A DNA stretch of 64,000 nucleotides from Anaeramoeba ignava (Eukaryota > Metamonada > Anaeramoebidae). Position numbers and translations under genes: made by a program. Under the pieces are notes generated by a model, which was not told the origin of the DNA, did not search any database, and saw only the letters and a list, made by a program, of their open reading frames with translations. The stretch lies in the NCBI GenBank assembly GCA_028826165.1, contig JAPDFW010000058.1, positions 1-64,000 of the forward strand, given 5' to 3'. Shown piece after piece: positions 1 through 12,149 of the stretch (position 1 is the stretch's first letter; the number at the start of each line of letters is the position of its first letter).

Positions 1-1760
1 TAATAATTATATTTGATATTTTATGTGATTTTGATTGAATAATTTTAAGAAAGAATTTGAAAATTAAAATCAAATAAATTTCATTTTGATAATAATTTCT
101 TGGATTGTTTCAAAAATGAATCATTTTCATCTTTTTCAATCATATTTCCATTTTTTTTCATTTTGATTTAATTTCTTTGAATAGCGTTATTTTTCTTTTT
201 CCATTTCATATATTTGAAATTCAAATGTTGTTAAAACAAAATCTTTTGAAATTTTCCAATATTTGATTTAATTTGATTAAGTCATCTTCTAAACTAATAA
301 AAATATCTTTTTCATCTTTGAATTTGATTTTCAAAATAAGAAATTTTGTAGATAAATATTTCAATAAATTAATTTTGAAAAGTATGAATAAAAGAAGTAT
401 TAATATATTTTAGAAGTTAAAGATCTTGAAAAGGAGAATTGATTTAAAAAGATTGCTGTATTGGATTTTTGGAGAAGGAATTAAAATCAAATTGAATATT
501 TTGTTGAATTGATAAATTTTTTGTTTTTGAAATTTTAATTTTAATTTGTTTTCAATTTCTTTTTGTTTTTCTTTTGAATTTGATTTTGAATTTGATTTTG
601 AATTTGATTTTTGTGTTTTTTTTGATTTTGATTTTGTTTTTGACGGAAAGTTAAATTTTTGATTTAAAAGTTGAATTTGAAAAGGATTTTGATTTACATT
701 TTGGATTGAAATGACATTTTTATTTTTGGATTTTTGATTTATATTTGAAATGATTTTTTTGATTTTGATTTTATTTCAATTTTGATTTATATTTTGATTT
801 TTGATTTTTATTTTAACTAAATTTATATTTTTGATTTTTGATTTTGATTTTGGATTTTGAATTTAAATTTTATTTTTGATTTTTGATTTTGAATTTTGAT
901 TTTGTTCAAATTCTAGATTTATATTTTTGATTTTTGATTTTTGATTTTTGGATTTTTTGATTTTGACGGATTTTGGATTTTTGGATTTTGGAATTTGGAA
1001 TTAAATTTATTTTCGATTTTTGATTTTGATTCTTATTTTTGGAGATAATTTTAAGCGACTTACTCCATTTCTTTTCTTTGTTTGTTGTAAAAATTGAGTT
1101 CGAATTTGGATTTTGATTCAAAGTTTTGTAAAAATGAATTATTATTATTATTATTTTAAATTTTGTTGATTAAATGAATATTTTTGAGAAATATTTTGAG
1201 AAATATTTTTGAATTATTTAATTTTGACATTTTGATTTAGAATATTCAATTTTCTTTTGATTCTTTTTCAAATCATTTTGAAATAAATTCGTGTAAATTT
1301 ATTTTTGTAATCTTTCAATTTTTCTTTTAAAACTTTTATTTTATTTCATCTTGATTTTTGTTGAGTTTTTAATTTTGTAATTTCAGAATCAAGTTTTAAA
1401 TTTTCTTTTTCTTTTTGAAATAATTTTTCTTAAATATAAAATTTTCCTTCAATTAATTCATTTTGATTGAAATTATTATTAGATTTTTGAATTGTTATTA
1501 AATTTTGATACACTGAATTTCATACTTTTGATTTAATTTTGATTTGGATTCAATTTGAATTTTGATTATAATTTATTTGGTGAATTTTGACTGTACCTTG
1601 ATTGGAATTTTATTTATAATTTATTTGCAATTTGGATTATACTTTGATTTTAAATTCATTGTGAATTGATTATAATTTTGTTGAAAAGATTGAATTTGTG
1701 AATTTTGTTCTTTTGAATATTATTTTCAAAATTTAAATTTGATTTGAATTGTTAATAATT
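1..1760 (-). other. Low-complexity DNA with decayed coding traces
   Basis: No intact gene is visible. The plus strand is rich in GATTTT and GAATTT runs. Read on the minus strand, short stretches resemble an Asn/Lys/Gln-rich coiled-coil protein (for example around 1250-1440: KEKENLKLDSEITKLKTQQK), but frames change and stops recur every few dozen codons. The longest open stretch, 906-1121 on the minus strand, is pure N/K/Q/S low complexity. The best reading is an eroded low-complexity gene or repeat-derived DNA; no function can be assigned. Confidence 0.4.
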
Positions 1761-1854
1761 AAAAATAAATAAAAATGAAAATGAAAAATGAAAAATTTTT
1801 CCTTTTTAAATAAGCTATTTTTGTTTTGTTTTTGAATTAAAAATGGAATGAATT

Positions 1855-2600
1855 AAAAAGCAAAAACAAGAAATTGAAAAGAAATTAAATTGAACTCAAA
1901 TTGAAATTGAAATTGAAAAGAATTAAATTGAACAATTCAATTGAAATTAAATTGAAATTAAAAAGAAATTCTAAATTGAAATGAAATTGAAATGAAATTG
2001 AAAAGAAATTAAATTGAAATTAAAACTGAAATTGAATTGAAAAGAAATTAAATTGAAATTAAACTTGAAATTAAATTGAATTAAATTGAAATTAAATTGA
2101 AATTAAATTGAAATTAAAATTGAAAATTAAATTGAAATTAAATTGAAAATTAAATTGAAAAAGAAATTAAATTGAAAAGAAATTAAATTAAATTTGAATT
2201 GAAATTAAATTGAAGAAATTAAAGTTAAATTGAAAAGAAATTGAAAATTGAAAAAGAAATTAAATTGAAATTTGAAATTGAAAAGAAATTAAATTGAAAA
2301 GAAATAAAATTGAAATTAAATTGAAATTAAATTTGAAATTGAAATTGAAATTAAATTGAAAAGAAATTGAAATTAAATTGAAAAGAAATTAAATTGAAAA
2401 GGAAATTAAATTGAAAAGAAATTCAAATTAAATTGAAATTAAATTGAAATTAAATTGAAAAAGAAATTAAATTGAAATTGAAATTAAATTCCTCCGGAGT
2501 GAAAAATGAATTTGAAAAGAAATTAAATTGAAAGTATAAGGAATTGAAATTAAACTGAAAAGAAATTAAATTGAAAAAGAATTGAAATTAAATTTTAATT
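1855..2600. repeat. AAATTGAAATTA-type simple repeat
   Basis: Dense, imperfect tandem units of AAATTGAAATT/AAAAGAAATTAAATTG cover this stretch. It is interrupted once by a short non-repeat island near 2489-2510 (CCTCCGGAGTG, a small palindrome). No gene is supported. Confidence 0.8.
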
Positions 2601-2639
2601 TTGATTAAAAGTATCTTTTCTAATTTTATTTTTTTGATT

Positions 2640-5060
2640 TCTAAGAATTGAAAGCCAATCAACAAACATCTTGTTTATTTTCACAAGAAATAATAGTTCT
2701 ATCTTTTTCATCTTGTTTAGGAACCAAAACAAAAGAATTTTTTTTTAGAATCAGAAGGTTTAGCAAAAACATTCTAGTTTCAGTATCAAGAAAATAACAT
2801 CAATAGGAGAAGAAAAAGATCATCATTATTTTTCTGAAAAACAGCTTAAATAATAAGATTTCAAACAATATATCTTTTTCCATCCTAATTTTTTGTTTTA
2901 TGTTGAATAACGGTGTTTTCAGTTGAGCTGTTAAATTATCAAGCCAAGAATTTAATAAACTTGATTCAACTCTTGTGATTTCTTTTGGTTTTTCAATCTT
3001 CTTTGGTTTTTGTTTTTTGTTTTGTTATGATTTATTCTTAATTGTCTATTTTCATTTGAATTTTTATTCGTTTTTCGTTTGAATTTTTGTAAATTTTCAC
3101 TTGTTTTTCTGTTGATAATATTTTCCCTAATTCTGTTAATAATAATTGAATTGATGCAAAAACTTGTTTAATGATGATAAATTTTTAGGTTGTTAAATTA
3201 ACTTTTTTCAATTAATTGTTGTTGAATATTTAACCTAAAAGAAAAATTATTGTTTGAAAGTGATCCATAAACTATTTCTAATAAATTTGATGCAAAATCT
3301 TTCAGGATTCCAATTTTGTATCTGGAAAATAATTTAAGAAACTAAGATTTTGAATTTTTGAATCAATTCCCTGAAAAACTTCATAATATTAAAATTTTCT
3401 GAAAATGATTGATTAGTTTTTGAATTTCCTAAAATTTAAAATTTAAATTTGACCAAAATTTTTCTTTTTTAAATTAAATTTTTACAGAAATGGAAATGAA
3501 AAATTTCTTGTAAATAAAACATATATTTAAGAAGTAAATCATCTAAAGGAGATAAATATTCTGTTTCATTTTCAAAAGAAGCACCTTTTGATAAATTTTG
3601 AAAGAATAATGAAAAGATATATAATATTCTTTTTATATGTTGAGTTAATTGAACTAATATAAATAAAAATATAAAATATAAAGCAAATCAATTTTTGAAA
3701 ATTATTTTTTTTCATTTAAAAATTGTCCTTTGAAATTTCAAAATCTTGAGGATCTTCAAAACATTGAGTAAAATATGTAAAAAGAATATTCCAAATACAC
3801 AAATAAAGATCATCTTTGCAAACTTAAGTAAAGTAATATTTTTTTAAATAATAACAAATAACTTGGAATTTCAATAGGAATTGATTCCTTTTGAATTTAT
3901 AACTTGTTGAACATTCTCCAAATAATTGTTTTATATTACTGAATCTTTCCCAATAATTGATTTTGATTACTAGTATATTCTGGTTTTGGATCAACTTCCA
4001 AATAAAAACTTGTTTTTGATAATTTTTCAATAAAAATCTGATAATGAATCTTTCAAATAATTTGAATAAGTTAAAATGTATTTTAATAATATTTTTGTTC
4101 CAAATATCTATTGTTTGAAAAGTATATCTTGGATTTTCTCCTTGAAATACTTCTCCAAAATATAAAAGTTTTAATAAATGGCATTGTAACTCAAATGTCT
4201 AAAAATCAAATAAAAAGGTTGAATCAATATATGAAATTGGTTTTTTTTTCAAAAGAATTTCAATAAAAATAAAAATCATCTTCATTTAAAAACAAAGAAA
4301 GATATTCTTTTCTTTTTCAAATTTGATTGATTTGAATCTTTTCTGAAATGATTTCTGAATCTTTCCTGATTCTTTATTTCAAATTCAGATGTTGTTCTTT
4401 TATCACTTCTTATAATCATTCTTATTGTTTTCCAAATAGCTTTTTCTTTTGCTAATTGAACTATATTTTTGGAGACTAAAATTCCAAATTTTAAATTAAT
4501 GAAAAATTGAAAATGTCTTGTAAATTAAAAATTTTTACATCATTCATGTTTTTGTAATTTTAAAAAGAAGATATTGATTGTTCAACAAGTTAAAATTTGG
4601 AAACCAAAAATGAATTTTGAGATTGTAAACCAACTATTCTCTACTTTTCATTAACTTAGATTCTTTTTAAATAAGAAGAAAAGAATAAAAATATTTTTAA
4701 TTTTAAATAAAATTGTCTTGAATTGTTTTGTGAAAAATAATGATGTTAATTTATGAATAATTTGCATTTAAATGTGAAAAATAAAAATTATTAAATAATG
4801 CTTGTAAAGAACGATAGATATTAATTTTATTTGTTAATTTTTCATTTGAAAGTGTAAGATTAATTTGATCTAAAGTATGGAAAATCATTGAATCATTTTT
4901 GATCAAGAAATGTAATCATATGTCTAATTTTTCAATCTTGAATCTGATAACGAGAAGTTGTATTTTATTAATAATTGTAAAATATAGTTTTTTATAAAAT
5001 TTTTAAATTAAAATATCAAATAATCAATTTATTGAGTGATTTTTATATTATTCCAAAATT
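2640..5060 (-). pseudogene. Decayed protein-coding region, minus strand
   Basis: Base composition is less repetitive than the flanks, and minus-strand translation gives short protein-like blocks broken by stops and frame changes. Examples are FHTLDQINLTLSNEKL (around 4840-4900), KNIVQLAKEKAIWKTIRMII (around 4400-4480) and a 68-codon open stretch at 3824-4030 containing VFIWKLIQNQNILVIKINYW. Blocks in different frames follow one another in the same direction, as in a single eroded gene. I do not recognise the family. A multi-intron gene with very short exons is a less likely alternative, because convincing GT/AG pairs are not seen at the breaks. Confidence 0.4.
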
Positions 5061-5476
5061 CTCATCAAATTTATTTACTTTTGATTTATTAATAAAGGAA
5101 TTTTTAAAAAGGAATTTAAATTTCATATATATGTCTTCTTTTTAAATCTCTTAAAAATAAAAGAGAAATTTTAGACTTCTTTTTAAAATAACTTTTTGAA
5201 TCATATTTTAATCAATCAAAATCAAAAGATCAGATTTTTCATTTTTGCTTTTTCTTCTCCTTTCAATTTGTTTTTATCGATAATTCAATTATAAAATATC
5301 TTTACATATTAGACATTTATATTTTGATTGAAGAATCAATTTTTTCTTTAGTTTTTCTTTTTGAAATAAGATCAAGAAGAAGATTTTTCCTTTTCTTTTT
5401 TTAATTAAATCAATGTCCACTTTTTGAGGATTTCAAAAGGAATTTTTGATAAAATCTCAATTCATTTTTCTTTTAA

Positions 5477-6368
5477 ATGAAGCTTTTTATTCGTTTTCAA
5501 GGAAATTTTTGTGTGTTTGATGCTGAAAAGATCCTAAACTTTAAAACCTTAATTAAAGATGTGAAAGATAACTTCAACATTCGACAAAAGATTCAAGCAT
5601 TCACCTATCTCTTTCAAGATAAAAACTGTTCGTATTTCAAACAATTCACAACTTGTAATCTTCTAAATTGTGTTAAAAGAACAAGTTCTTCTAATAACTT
5701 CAGAGGAAATTCCTATTTTGAATGTTCAAATCTCTATTTCAAAAAGTGGAAAAGAAAGTGCCAATGAATACTCAAAAATGATCGATCAGGATCCATTTCT
5801 TTCATATGATTTAGATACACAAAAAGTTTTTGTTCTTCTTGTGATAAGGAATTGAAAAATTTAAATTCATGGAAGCTAAAAGAGACATTTAAATTGTGAA
5901 CATCATCGTTTTAAGATTCCATTTTACCTAAAATCTCAAACAAAATCAAAAGAATGGGTTTTCACAAATCATGAAAAATATCCTTCGAATTTTAGATCAT
6001 TTAGAAACATTTACAACGATTGATTTTTACAGCAGAAAAGATATACCTGTTTTCCGCACAAGTTTGACAAAAAGACTTTTTAATCAAATACAGGATAAAG
6101 AAAATGATCTTAAATATGGGACTTTCTGCTCACTTCTTCAAAAAGTATTTTTCAATTCATTCTGCAACAGCTTTTTCCAGTGTCCAAAAATGTTCTAATC
6201 CAATCATGAAAAAGGCAGAATCACCAAAAGAAAAGTTCTTGAAATGAGAAATTTATACAAATCGGAAATTCAACTTCTTGATCAAATTATTTTATTCTTG
6301 GACTTTGCAGTCAATTTTCAAGAGTATCGAGATAATTGGGAAACACAAGAATTCTATCATAAGAAATC
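5477..6368 (+). pseudogene. Frame-broken 5' part of the transposase-USP gene
   Basis: This stretch reads as the N-terminal part of the gene at 6369-8309, but in several frames. It opens with MKLFIRFQGNFCVFDAEK, which has a ubiquitin-like beta-grasp feel (inference only). Further on come a Cys-pair segment (FCSSCDKEL ... CEHHRFKIP, around 5825-5930), FYSRKDIPVF (around 6020) and LLDQIILFLDFAVNFQEYRD (around 6270-6335). The last block carries the LDFA motif expected for the first catalytic Asp of an RNase H-like transposase. The frame changes near 5620-5680, 5830, 5900, 6010, 6150-6240 and 6369 have no convincing GT-AG introns. I therefore read it as a decaying gene rather than spliced exons. 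Confidence 0.5.
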
Positions 6369-8309
6369 ATGGTGATCTTCAATATTACTATTCAGTTTGA
6401 AAAACAGTTGTTCTATTTCGATTATATTTCAGGAGAGGATCAAACTAAAGTAAGTTTAAAAATTGAATTCCTTTTTGATTCTATTAATTTTCTATTTCTC
6501 TTATAGGATTCCCAATTTGTTCTTCAAAGTTTTCAAGATTTTCGATATAAATTCCATGAATGGCAACATAAAAGAAATCTATTAAACATATCAAAACTAA
6601 GGATTTTTTCTGATAATGGAGGACACATTAAAAATAACTTTGTTCTGGGGATGATTTTTGATGCTTTTAGTTCGCAATTTTTAGATATTAAGGTAATTTT
6701 CTTTCTTAGAAACCATGCTAAACATATGTCTGATCGTCATTTTGGTAACATATCAAGGAATAAGGCAAATTTTGGGGATATTACAACTATTAATTTACTT
6801 TTTGATTATTTATCTCAACTTAGTAACACAACACCAATTATTTTGAATGTGAATAGAGCACTCAAATTTCTTTACAAGAATCCAATTGCAAAAATTAAAA
6901 AATCACACATTTTTATTTTCTTAAAAGGAAACTTGAAAACTGCAAGAATGCCAAACACCAATTTTCGAAAAAGAAGAATACCTATAATTGAACAAATTTT
7001 TCAAGAGAAAGAATTTGGAATTAAACAAAATTCAGCATTAATTCAGGAGAATTATTCTATTCCTTTCTTTAATACTCAAATGACAAATTCCAAAAATGAA
7101 AAGGTGATTCCAAATGAAACACAAAAATTTCATTCGCAAAGAGAAAAGAAGATGAAGGAAATGAATCATATGAATGGAAATCTACGAAGTTCTTCCAGAA
7201 AACATCAACAAATCAAGAGAAAAATTGAATTTGAAGAAAAAGAAGAAATCAAAAATTTGCGCATTTCAAAATTTCAAGATAATCTCCCAAAACAAAAGAA
7301 TTTTACATCATCAATATCCATTTGCAAAACAGGAGTAAGAAAATTCTTCTTTTTATTATTTTTCTTTTTGATTTTCTCATTTTTAATTTTTGATTAGAAT
7401 TTAAGAAAGATTCCAAATTCACACAATTCATGTTATATCGCTTCCATCATTCAAGTGCTTTTAAGAACTTCTGTAATTGAACTATTAGGTTTAGGTGATA
7501 TTTCTGAAACTTTGAGCGATATTTTACAATCTTCAGAAGAATCGATTAATATAACTCCACTAAGAAAGGTAATAGGAGAACATGTGACTCAATTTTCCAA
7601 CAACACTAATGAACAAGATATACATGAATTTTTTGTTTCCTTGATGGATTTAATATCAAATGAGAATATTTCAGATTTCAATGTTTCATATGATCTTCTT
7701 TATCAAGAATTTGATATTCACAATCGAGCTATAATAAATGATTTTCGCATTCGTATTGTGCAAAAGGTGACATGTAAGAAATGTAAAAGATTTACTTACT
7801 CCTTTCCTCAAGAAACAAGTCTTGTGATTAGCTTTCCAATTTTGAACGGAGAAATTAGCATTTCTTCAATGCTCGATAATTATTTCGCTGAAAAGGATTT
7901 AGATTTCTCTCAACATTATCACTGTGAAAATTGTGACCAAAAAGTAGAAAGCTCCATTAAATTGTCTCTTTTGACTATTCCTAAATATTTGGTTATTTTT
8001 TTCAAGAGAACTTATTATGATTCCTTGACTCGATCTACAACAAGAATTGGAACCAAAATTCAATGTGAAGAAAAGATTAATGTCAAATCTTTTATGTTTC
8101 AGAGTTGTCCTAATCAAGAAACTGAAATGAAATTGCTTGGATCAATACACCATATTGGAAATGCCAATGAAGGTCATTATTGGACTGAAATCTTAGAAAC
8201 CAAAACTAGTTCAAATTTTTTTGGAATAAGTGATGCTCATATATTTCCCGTGAATCCTTTTAGAACAGAAGATACTTTTACAATGATGATTTTTACAAGA
8301 GAAGATTAA
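6369..8309 (+). CDS. Transposase-like (DDE) domain fused to USP deubiquitinase
   Basis: Exons 6369-6449, 6507-7334 and 7398-8309 are joined by introns of 57 and 63 bp (GTAAGT...TATAG and GTAAGA...TTAG). The first ATG of the open frame is at 6369, although homology extends upstream. Residues after the first intron match an RNase H-like transposase family: FSDNGGHIKNNF, then FLRNHAKHMSDRHFG, the equivalents of DNxxGQNKNN and GHTKxxxDRxFG (the family I know as DUF7869-like; that label is from memory). A basic linker follows. The second intron falls just before the USP Cys box, IPNSHNSCYIASIIQ, with the catalytic Cys in NSCY. Next come two Cys pairs (TCKKCKRF, YHCENCDQK) forming the USP zinc ribbon, then the His box NANEGHYWTEI. 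The protease core looks complete. It could be a transposon gene or a captured one. Confidence 0.7.
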
Positions 8310-8800
8310 GAAAAAATAATCATTCTTTCTATTCCTTTTTTCTTTGACAAGAATCTAATTCATTTTTCTTTTTTTTTGATTTTTTTTGATTGATTTTTTT
8401 TGATTGATTTTTTTTGATTCAATTTTTCTTGATTCAATTTTTCTAATTCTCAAAGAAATAAACCTTTATCGTGCCTCAGGAAGCACCAAAATTTGAGGCT
8501 TTTATCGAGATTTCTTGTTCAATTTTAATTAAAAAAGGGAAAAAAAATAAACAAAAAAAAATTTTTCACATCAGCCTCAAATCACTCATATTTATTTTTA
8601 AATCAATTTTGAATTAATTTAGATAATAAATTCTTTTTATAAATTATATAAATAAATTATTTTACATTTTAATTAACATTTTCTCTTTATTTTTTTTTAT
8701 AATTTTGTTTTTGAAATTTTTATTTGATTTTTTCTTTTTATTTTCTTTTTATTTTTTTAATTTAGAAAAAAAAAACAAAAAAAAATGAAAAAAAATGAAT
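8310..8800. other. Intergenic, no gene seen
   Basis: T-rich runs with TTTTTTGATTGA repeats occupy 8360-8440. A short less repetitive island at 8460-8590 carries two related words, GTGCCTCAGG and TTTGAGGCTTT/AGCCTCAAAT, which form a weak inverted relationship. No ORF, tRNA or clear terminal inverted repeat can be supported. Confidence 0.6.
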
Positions 8801-9790
8801 AAAAGTTTTAAAATCATTTCTTAATTAATTTTATTGCAAAATAGTAAATTAATTATTATTAAAAATTAAGTAAAATAATAAATAAAATATTTTAATTAAA
8901 TTTATTTCATTATTTTTAATAATATTAATTTAATATTAATAATAAATTCTTTTTAAAATCATTTCTTGATTAATTTTATTACAAAATAGTAAATTAATTA
9001 TAATTAAAAATTAAATTAAATTTTTATCTAATTTTTGTTTCAAATTTATTTCTTTATTTTTAATAATATTAATTTAATATTAATAATGAATTCTTTTTAA
9101 ATCATTTCTTAATTAATTTTATTGCAAAATAATAAATTAATTATTATTAAAAATTAAATTAAATTTTTATCTAATTTTTCAAATTTATTTCATTATTTTT
9201 AATAACATTAATTTAATATTAATAATAAATTCTTTTTAAAATCATTTCTTAATTAATTTTATTGCAAAATAATAAAATAATTATTATTAAAAATTAAATT
9301 AAATTTTTATCTAATTTTTGTTTCAATTTTATTTCTTTATTTTTAATAATTTTAATTTAATATTAATAATAAATCCTTTTTAAAATAATTTCTTAATTAA
9401 TTTTATTACAAAATAATAAATTAATTATTATTAAAAATTAAGTAAAATAATAAATAAAATATTTTAATCAAATTTATTTCTTTATTTTTAATAATAATTA
9501 ATTTAATATTAATAATAAATTCTTTTTTAAAATCATTTCTTAATTAATTTTATTGCAAAATAATAAATTAATTATTATTAAAAATTAAATTAAATTTTTA
9601 TCTAATTTTTATTTCAAATTTATTTCTTTATTTTTAATAATATTTATTTAATATTAATAATAAATTCTTTTTAAAATTATTTCTTAATTAATTTTATTGC
9701 AAAATAATAAATTATTTATAATTAAAAATTAAATAAAATTTTTATCTAATTTTTGTTTCAAATTTATTTCTTTATTTTTAATAATTTTGT
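8800..9790. repeat. Tandem satellite, period about 145 bp
   Basis: The word TTCTTTTTAAAATCATTTCTTAATTAATTTTATTGC (with variants) recurs near 8807, 8942, 9087, 9228, 9373, 9518 and 9663, giving a period of 141-145 bp and almost seven copies. Units share a TAATATTAATTTAATATTAAT palindromic core and differ by scattered substitutions. The array stops at the 3' end of SF3A2. It has no coding potential. Confidence 0.85.
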
Positions 9791-9812
9791 TTATTTATTT
9801 TTAATAAAAAGT

Positions 9813-12082
9813 TTAATCAAGCTTTCTTTTTCTTTCATTTGTAATAGAATTGGAAATTTCTTCGTTTTTGAATTCAAGGTGTTGGTCATTATTTTGAGGA
9901 AGAGAATTCAAGAAAAAAGCCTGCAAAGTGTACATTTTTTTATCAGAATCCCAAAAAGAAGCGAGTCTTCCTTCGCGTCTATCTATTGGAATATTTGGGA
10001 TTTTAAAAGCAATAGTTTCATATCTGATTGCGCCGAAGAGAAGGTATTGGAATTTCTTATCAGGAGTTTCGACCTTCTGTTCAAAGGGGCTCATGAAACG
10101 ATAATAAGGTTTTGTTGCTTTTTCGATTTGGGGGTATTCAATTTGGAATAAGAGACTGTATTGATTTGTGACAGGCTCAATTTGTTTTATCACTTGATAT
10201 CCTGGTGTTCCCATTTTGGGTATGTTTTTTTGCTTCTGTTTTGGCTTGTTTTTGGGGACGATTCCTTGGTTTGAATCTTTTGCTTGCATATACGCTCTTT
10301 TTTTTAAATTTGTTTGGTGTTTTTTTCCTTGTGTATGAGCTAAATAACTTCCTTCGTTCAAATGAAGAGTTAAACAAAGCTTACATTCATAAAGACCGAT
10401 GTGATTGCGAAAGAAATATGGATCCTATTTTTATATTTATATTTATATTTATATTTATATTTATATTTATATTTATATTTATATTTATATTTATATTTAT
10501 ATTTATATTTATATTTATATTTATATTTATATTTATATTTATAATTATATTTATATTTATATTTATATTTATATTTATATTTATATTTATATTTATATTT
10601 ATATTTATATTTATATTTATATTTATATTTATATTTATATTTTATATTTATATTTATATTTATATTTATATTTATATTTATATTTATTTTTATATTTATA
10701 ATTATATTTATATTTTTCAATTATATTTATATTTATATTTATATTTATATTTATATTTATATTTATATTTATATTTATATTTATATTTATATTTATATTT
10801 ATATTTATATTTATATTTATATTTATATTTATATTTATAATTTTTATTTTTATATTTATTTTTATATTTTGTTTATTTTATATTTATATTTATATTTATA
10901 TTTCTTAATTTATATTTATATTTTATGTTTATATTTTATTTTATGTTTATATTTATATTTATATTTATATTTATATTTATATTTATATTTATATTTATAT
11001 TTATTTTTTTATTTATATTTTATATTTATATTTATATTTATATTTATATTTATAATTATATTTATATTTATATTTATATTTATATTTATTATATATTTAT
11101 ATTTATATTTATTTTATATTTTATGTTTATTTATATTTTATATTTTATATTTATATTTATATTTATATTTATATTTATATTTATTTATATTTATATTTAT
11201 ATTTATATTTTATGTTTATATTTATTATTTATATTTATATTTATATATTTTATATATATTTTATTTTATATTTTATATTTTTTTTTATATTTTATATTTT
11301 TATATTTTATATTTATATTTATATTTATATTTATATTTATATTTATTTATATTTTATATTTATATTTTATATTTTATATTTATACATTTTTATTTATATT
11401 TATGTTATATATTTATATTTTTATATTTATATTTTTATTTTTTATTTTTATGTTTATATTTTATATTTATATTTATATTTTATATTTATTTTTATATTTT
11501 ATATTTATATTTATATTTATATTTATATTTATATTTATATTTATATTTATATTTATATTTATATTTATATTTATATTTATATTTATATTTATATTTATAT
11601 TTATATTTATATTTATATTTATATTTATATTTATATTTATATTTATATTTATATTTATATTTATATTTATATTTATATTTATATTTATATTTATATTTAT
11701 ATTTATATTTATATTTATATTTATTTATATTTATATTTATATTTATATTTATATTTATATTTATATTTATATTTATATTTATATTTATATTTATATTTAT
11801 ATTTATATTTATATTTATATTTATATTTATATTAATATTTATATTTATATTTATATTTATATTTATATTTATATTTATATTTATATTTATATTTATATTT
11901 ATATTTATATAAATTTTAGAAATGATGTAATTTTTTGTGTTTTTGTTTTAAATATTTACTTTCGATAAATCAACAGTTTCTAAGGCAAGTCGACGAAGTC
12001 TTTCACGCCTATCAACATATTCTGCACCTGTTGTTGCTAAACCACCAACACCAGGTTTTGAACCATGTTCTCTTTCTGACAT
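9813..12082 (-). CDS. SF3A2: Splicing factor 3A subunit 2 (SF3A2/SAP62/Prp11)
   Basis: SF3A2 is part of the U2 snRNP SF3A complex and helps recognise the branch site. Two minus-strand exons, 11960-12082 and 9813-10424, encode 244 residues. Exon 1 begins [14 protein letters not shown] and ends [17 protein letters not shown]; exon 2 opens [20 protein letters not shown] and continues [18 protein letters not shown], a matrin-type C2H2 zinc finger (C-x2-C...H-x5-H). It continues with [27 protein letters not shown] and [10 protein letters not shown], which follow the family in order. The join falls inside the conserved LSK/DPYF stretch with matching phase 0. The intron (10425-11959, 1535 bp) is almost wholly an AAATAT hexamer array. 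The short C-terminus lacks the Pro-rich tail of animals. RCC1 lies just 67 bp upstream in the same direction. Confidence 0.93.
10429..11912. repeat. ATATTT hexamer array filling the SF3A2 intron
   Basis: About 1.48 kb of nearly uninterrupted (ATATTT)n on the plus strand. It is purest at 10430-10640 and 11500-11910, with a degenerate middle (10640-11500) of 5-mer and 8-mer slippage variants. Because the unit is six bases, long ORFs of FIFI, YIYI and LYLY type open in several frames on both strands; they are artefacts. The array sits wholly between the SF3A2 donor and acceptor. Confidence 0.95.
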
Positions 12083-12149
12083 TTTCAAAAAAATGAAAAA
12101 GAAAAAATGAAAAATGAAAAATGAAAAAAATTTTTATTGATTTTTTTTT

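Noticed and set aside
10205-11968. Several overlapping ORFs of 98-347 codons rich in F, I, Y and L on both strands
   Set aside because: They are read-through of the ATATTT hexamer inside the SF3A2 intron; long open frames arise automatically from a six-base unit lacking stop codons.
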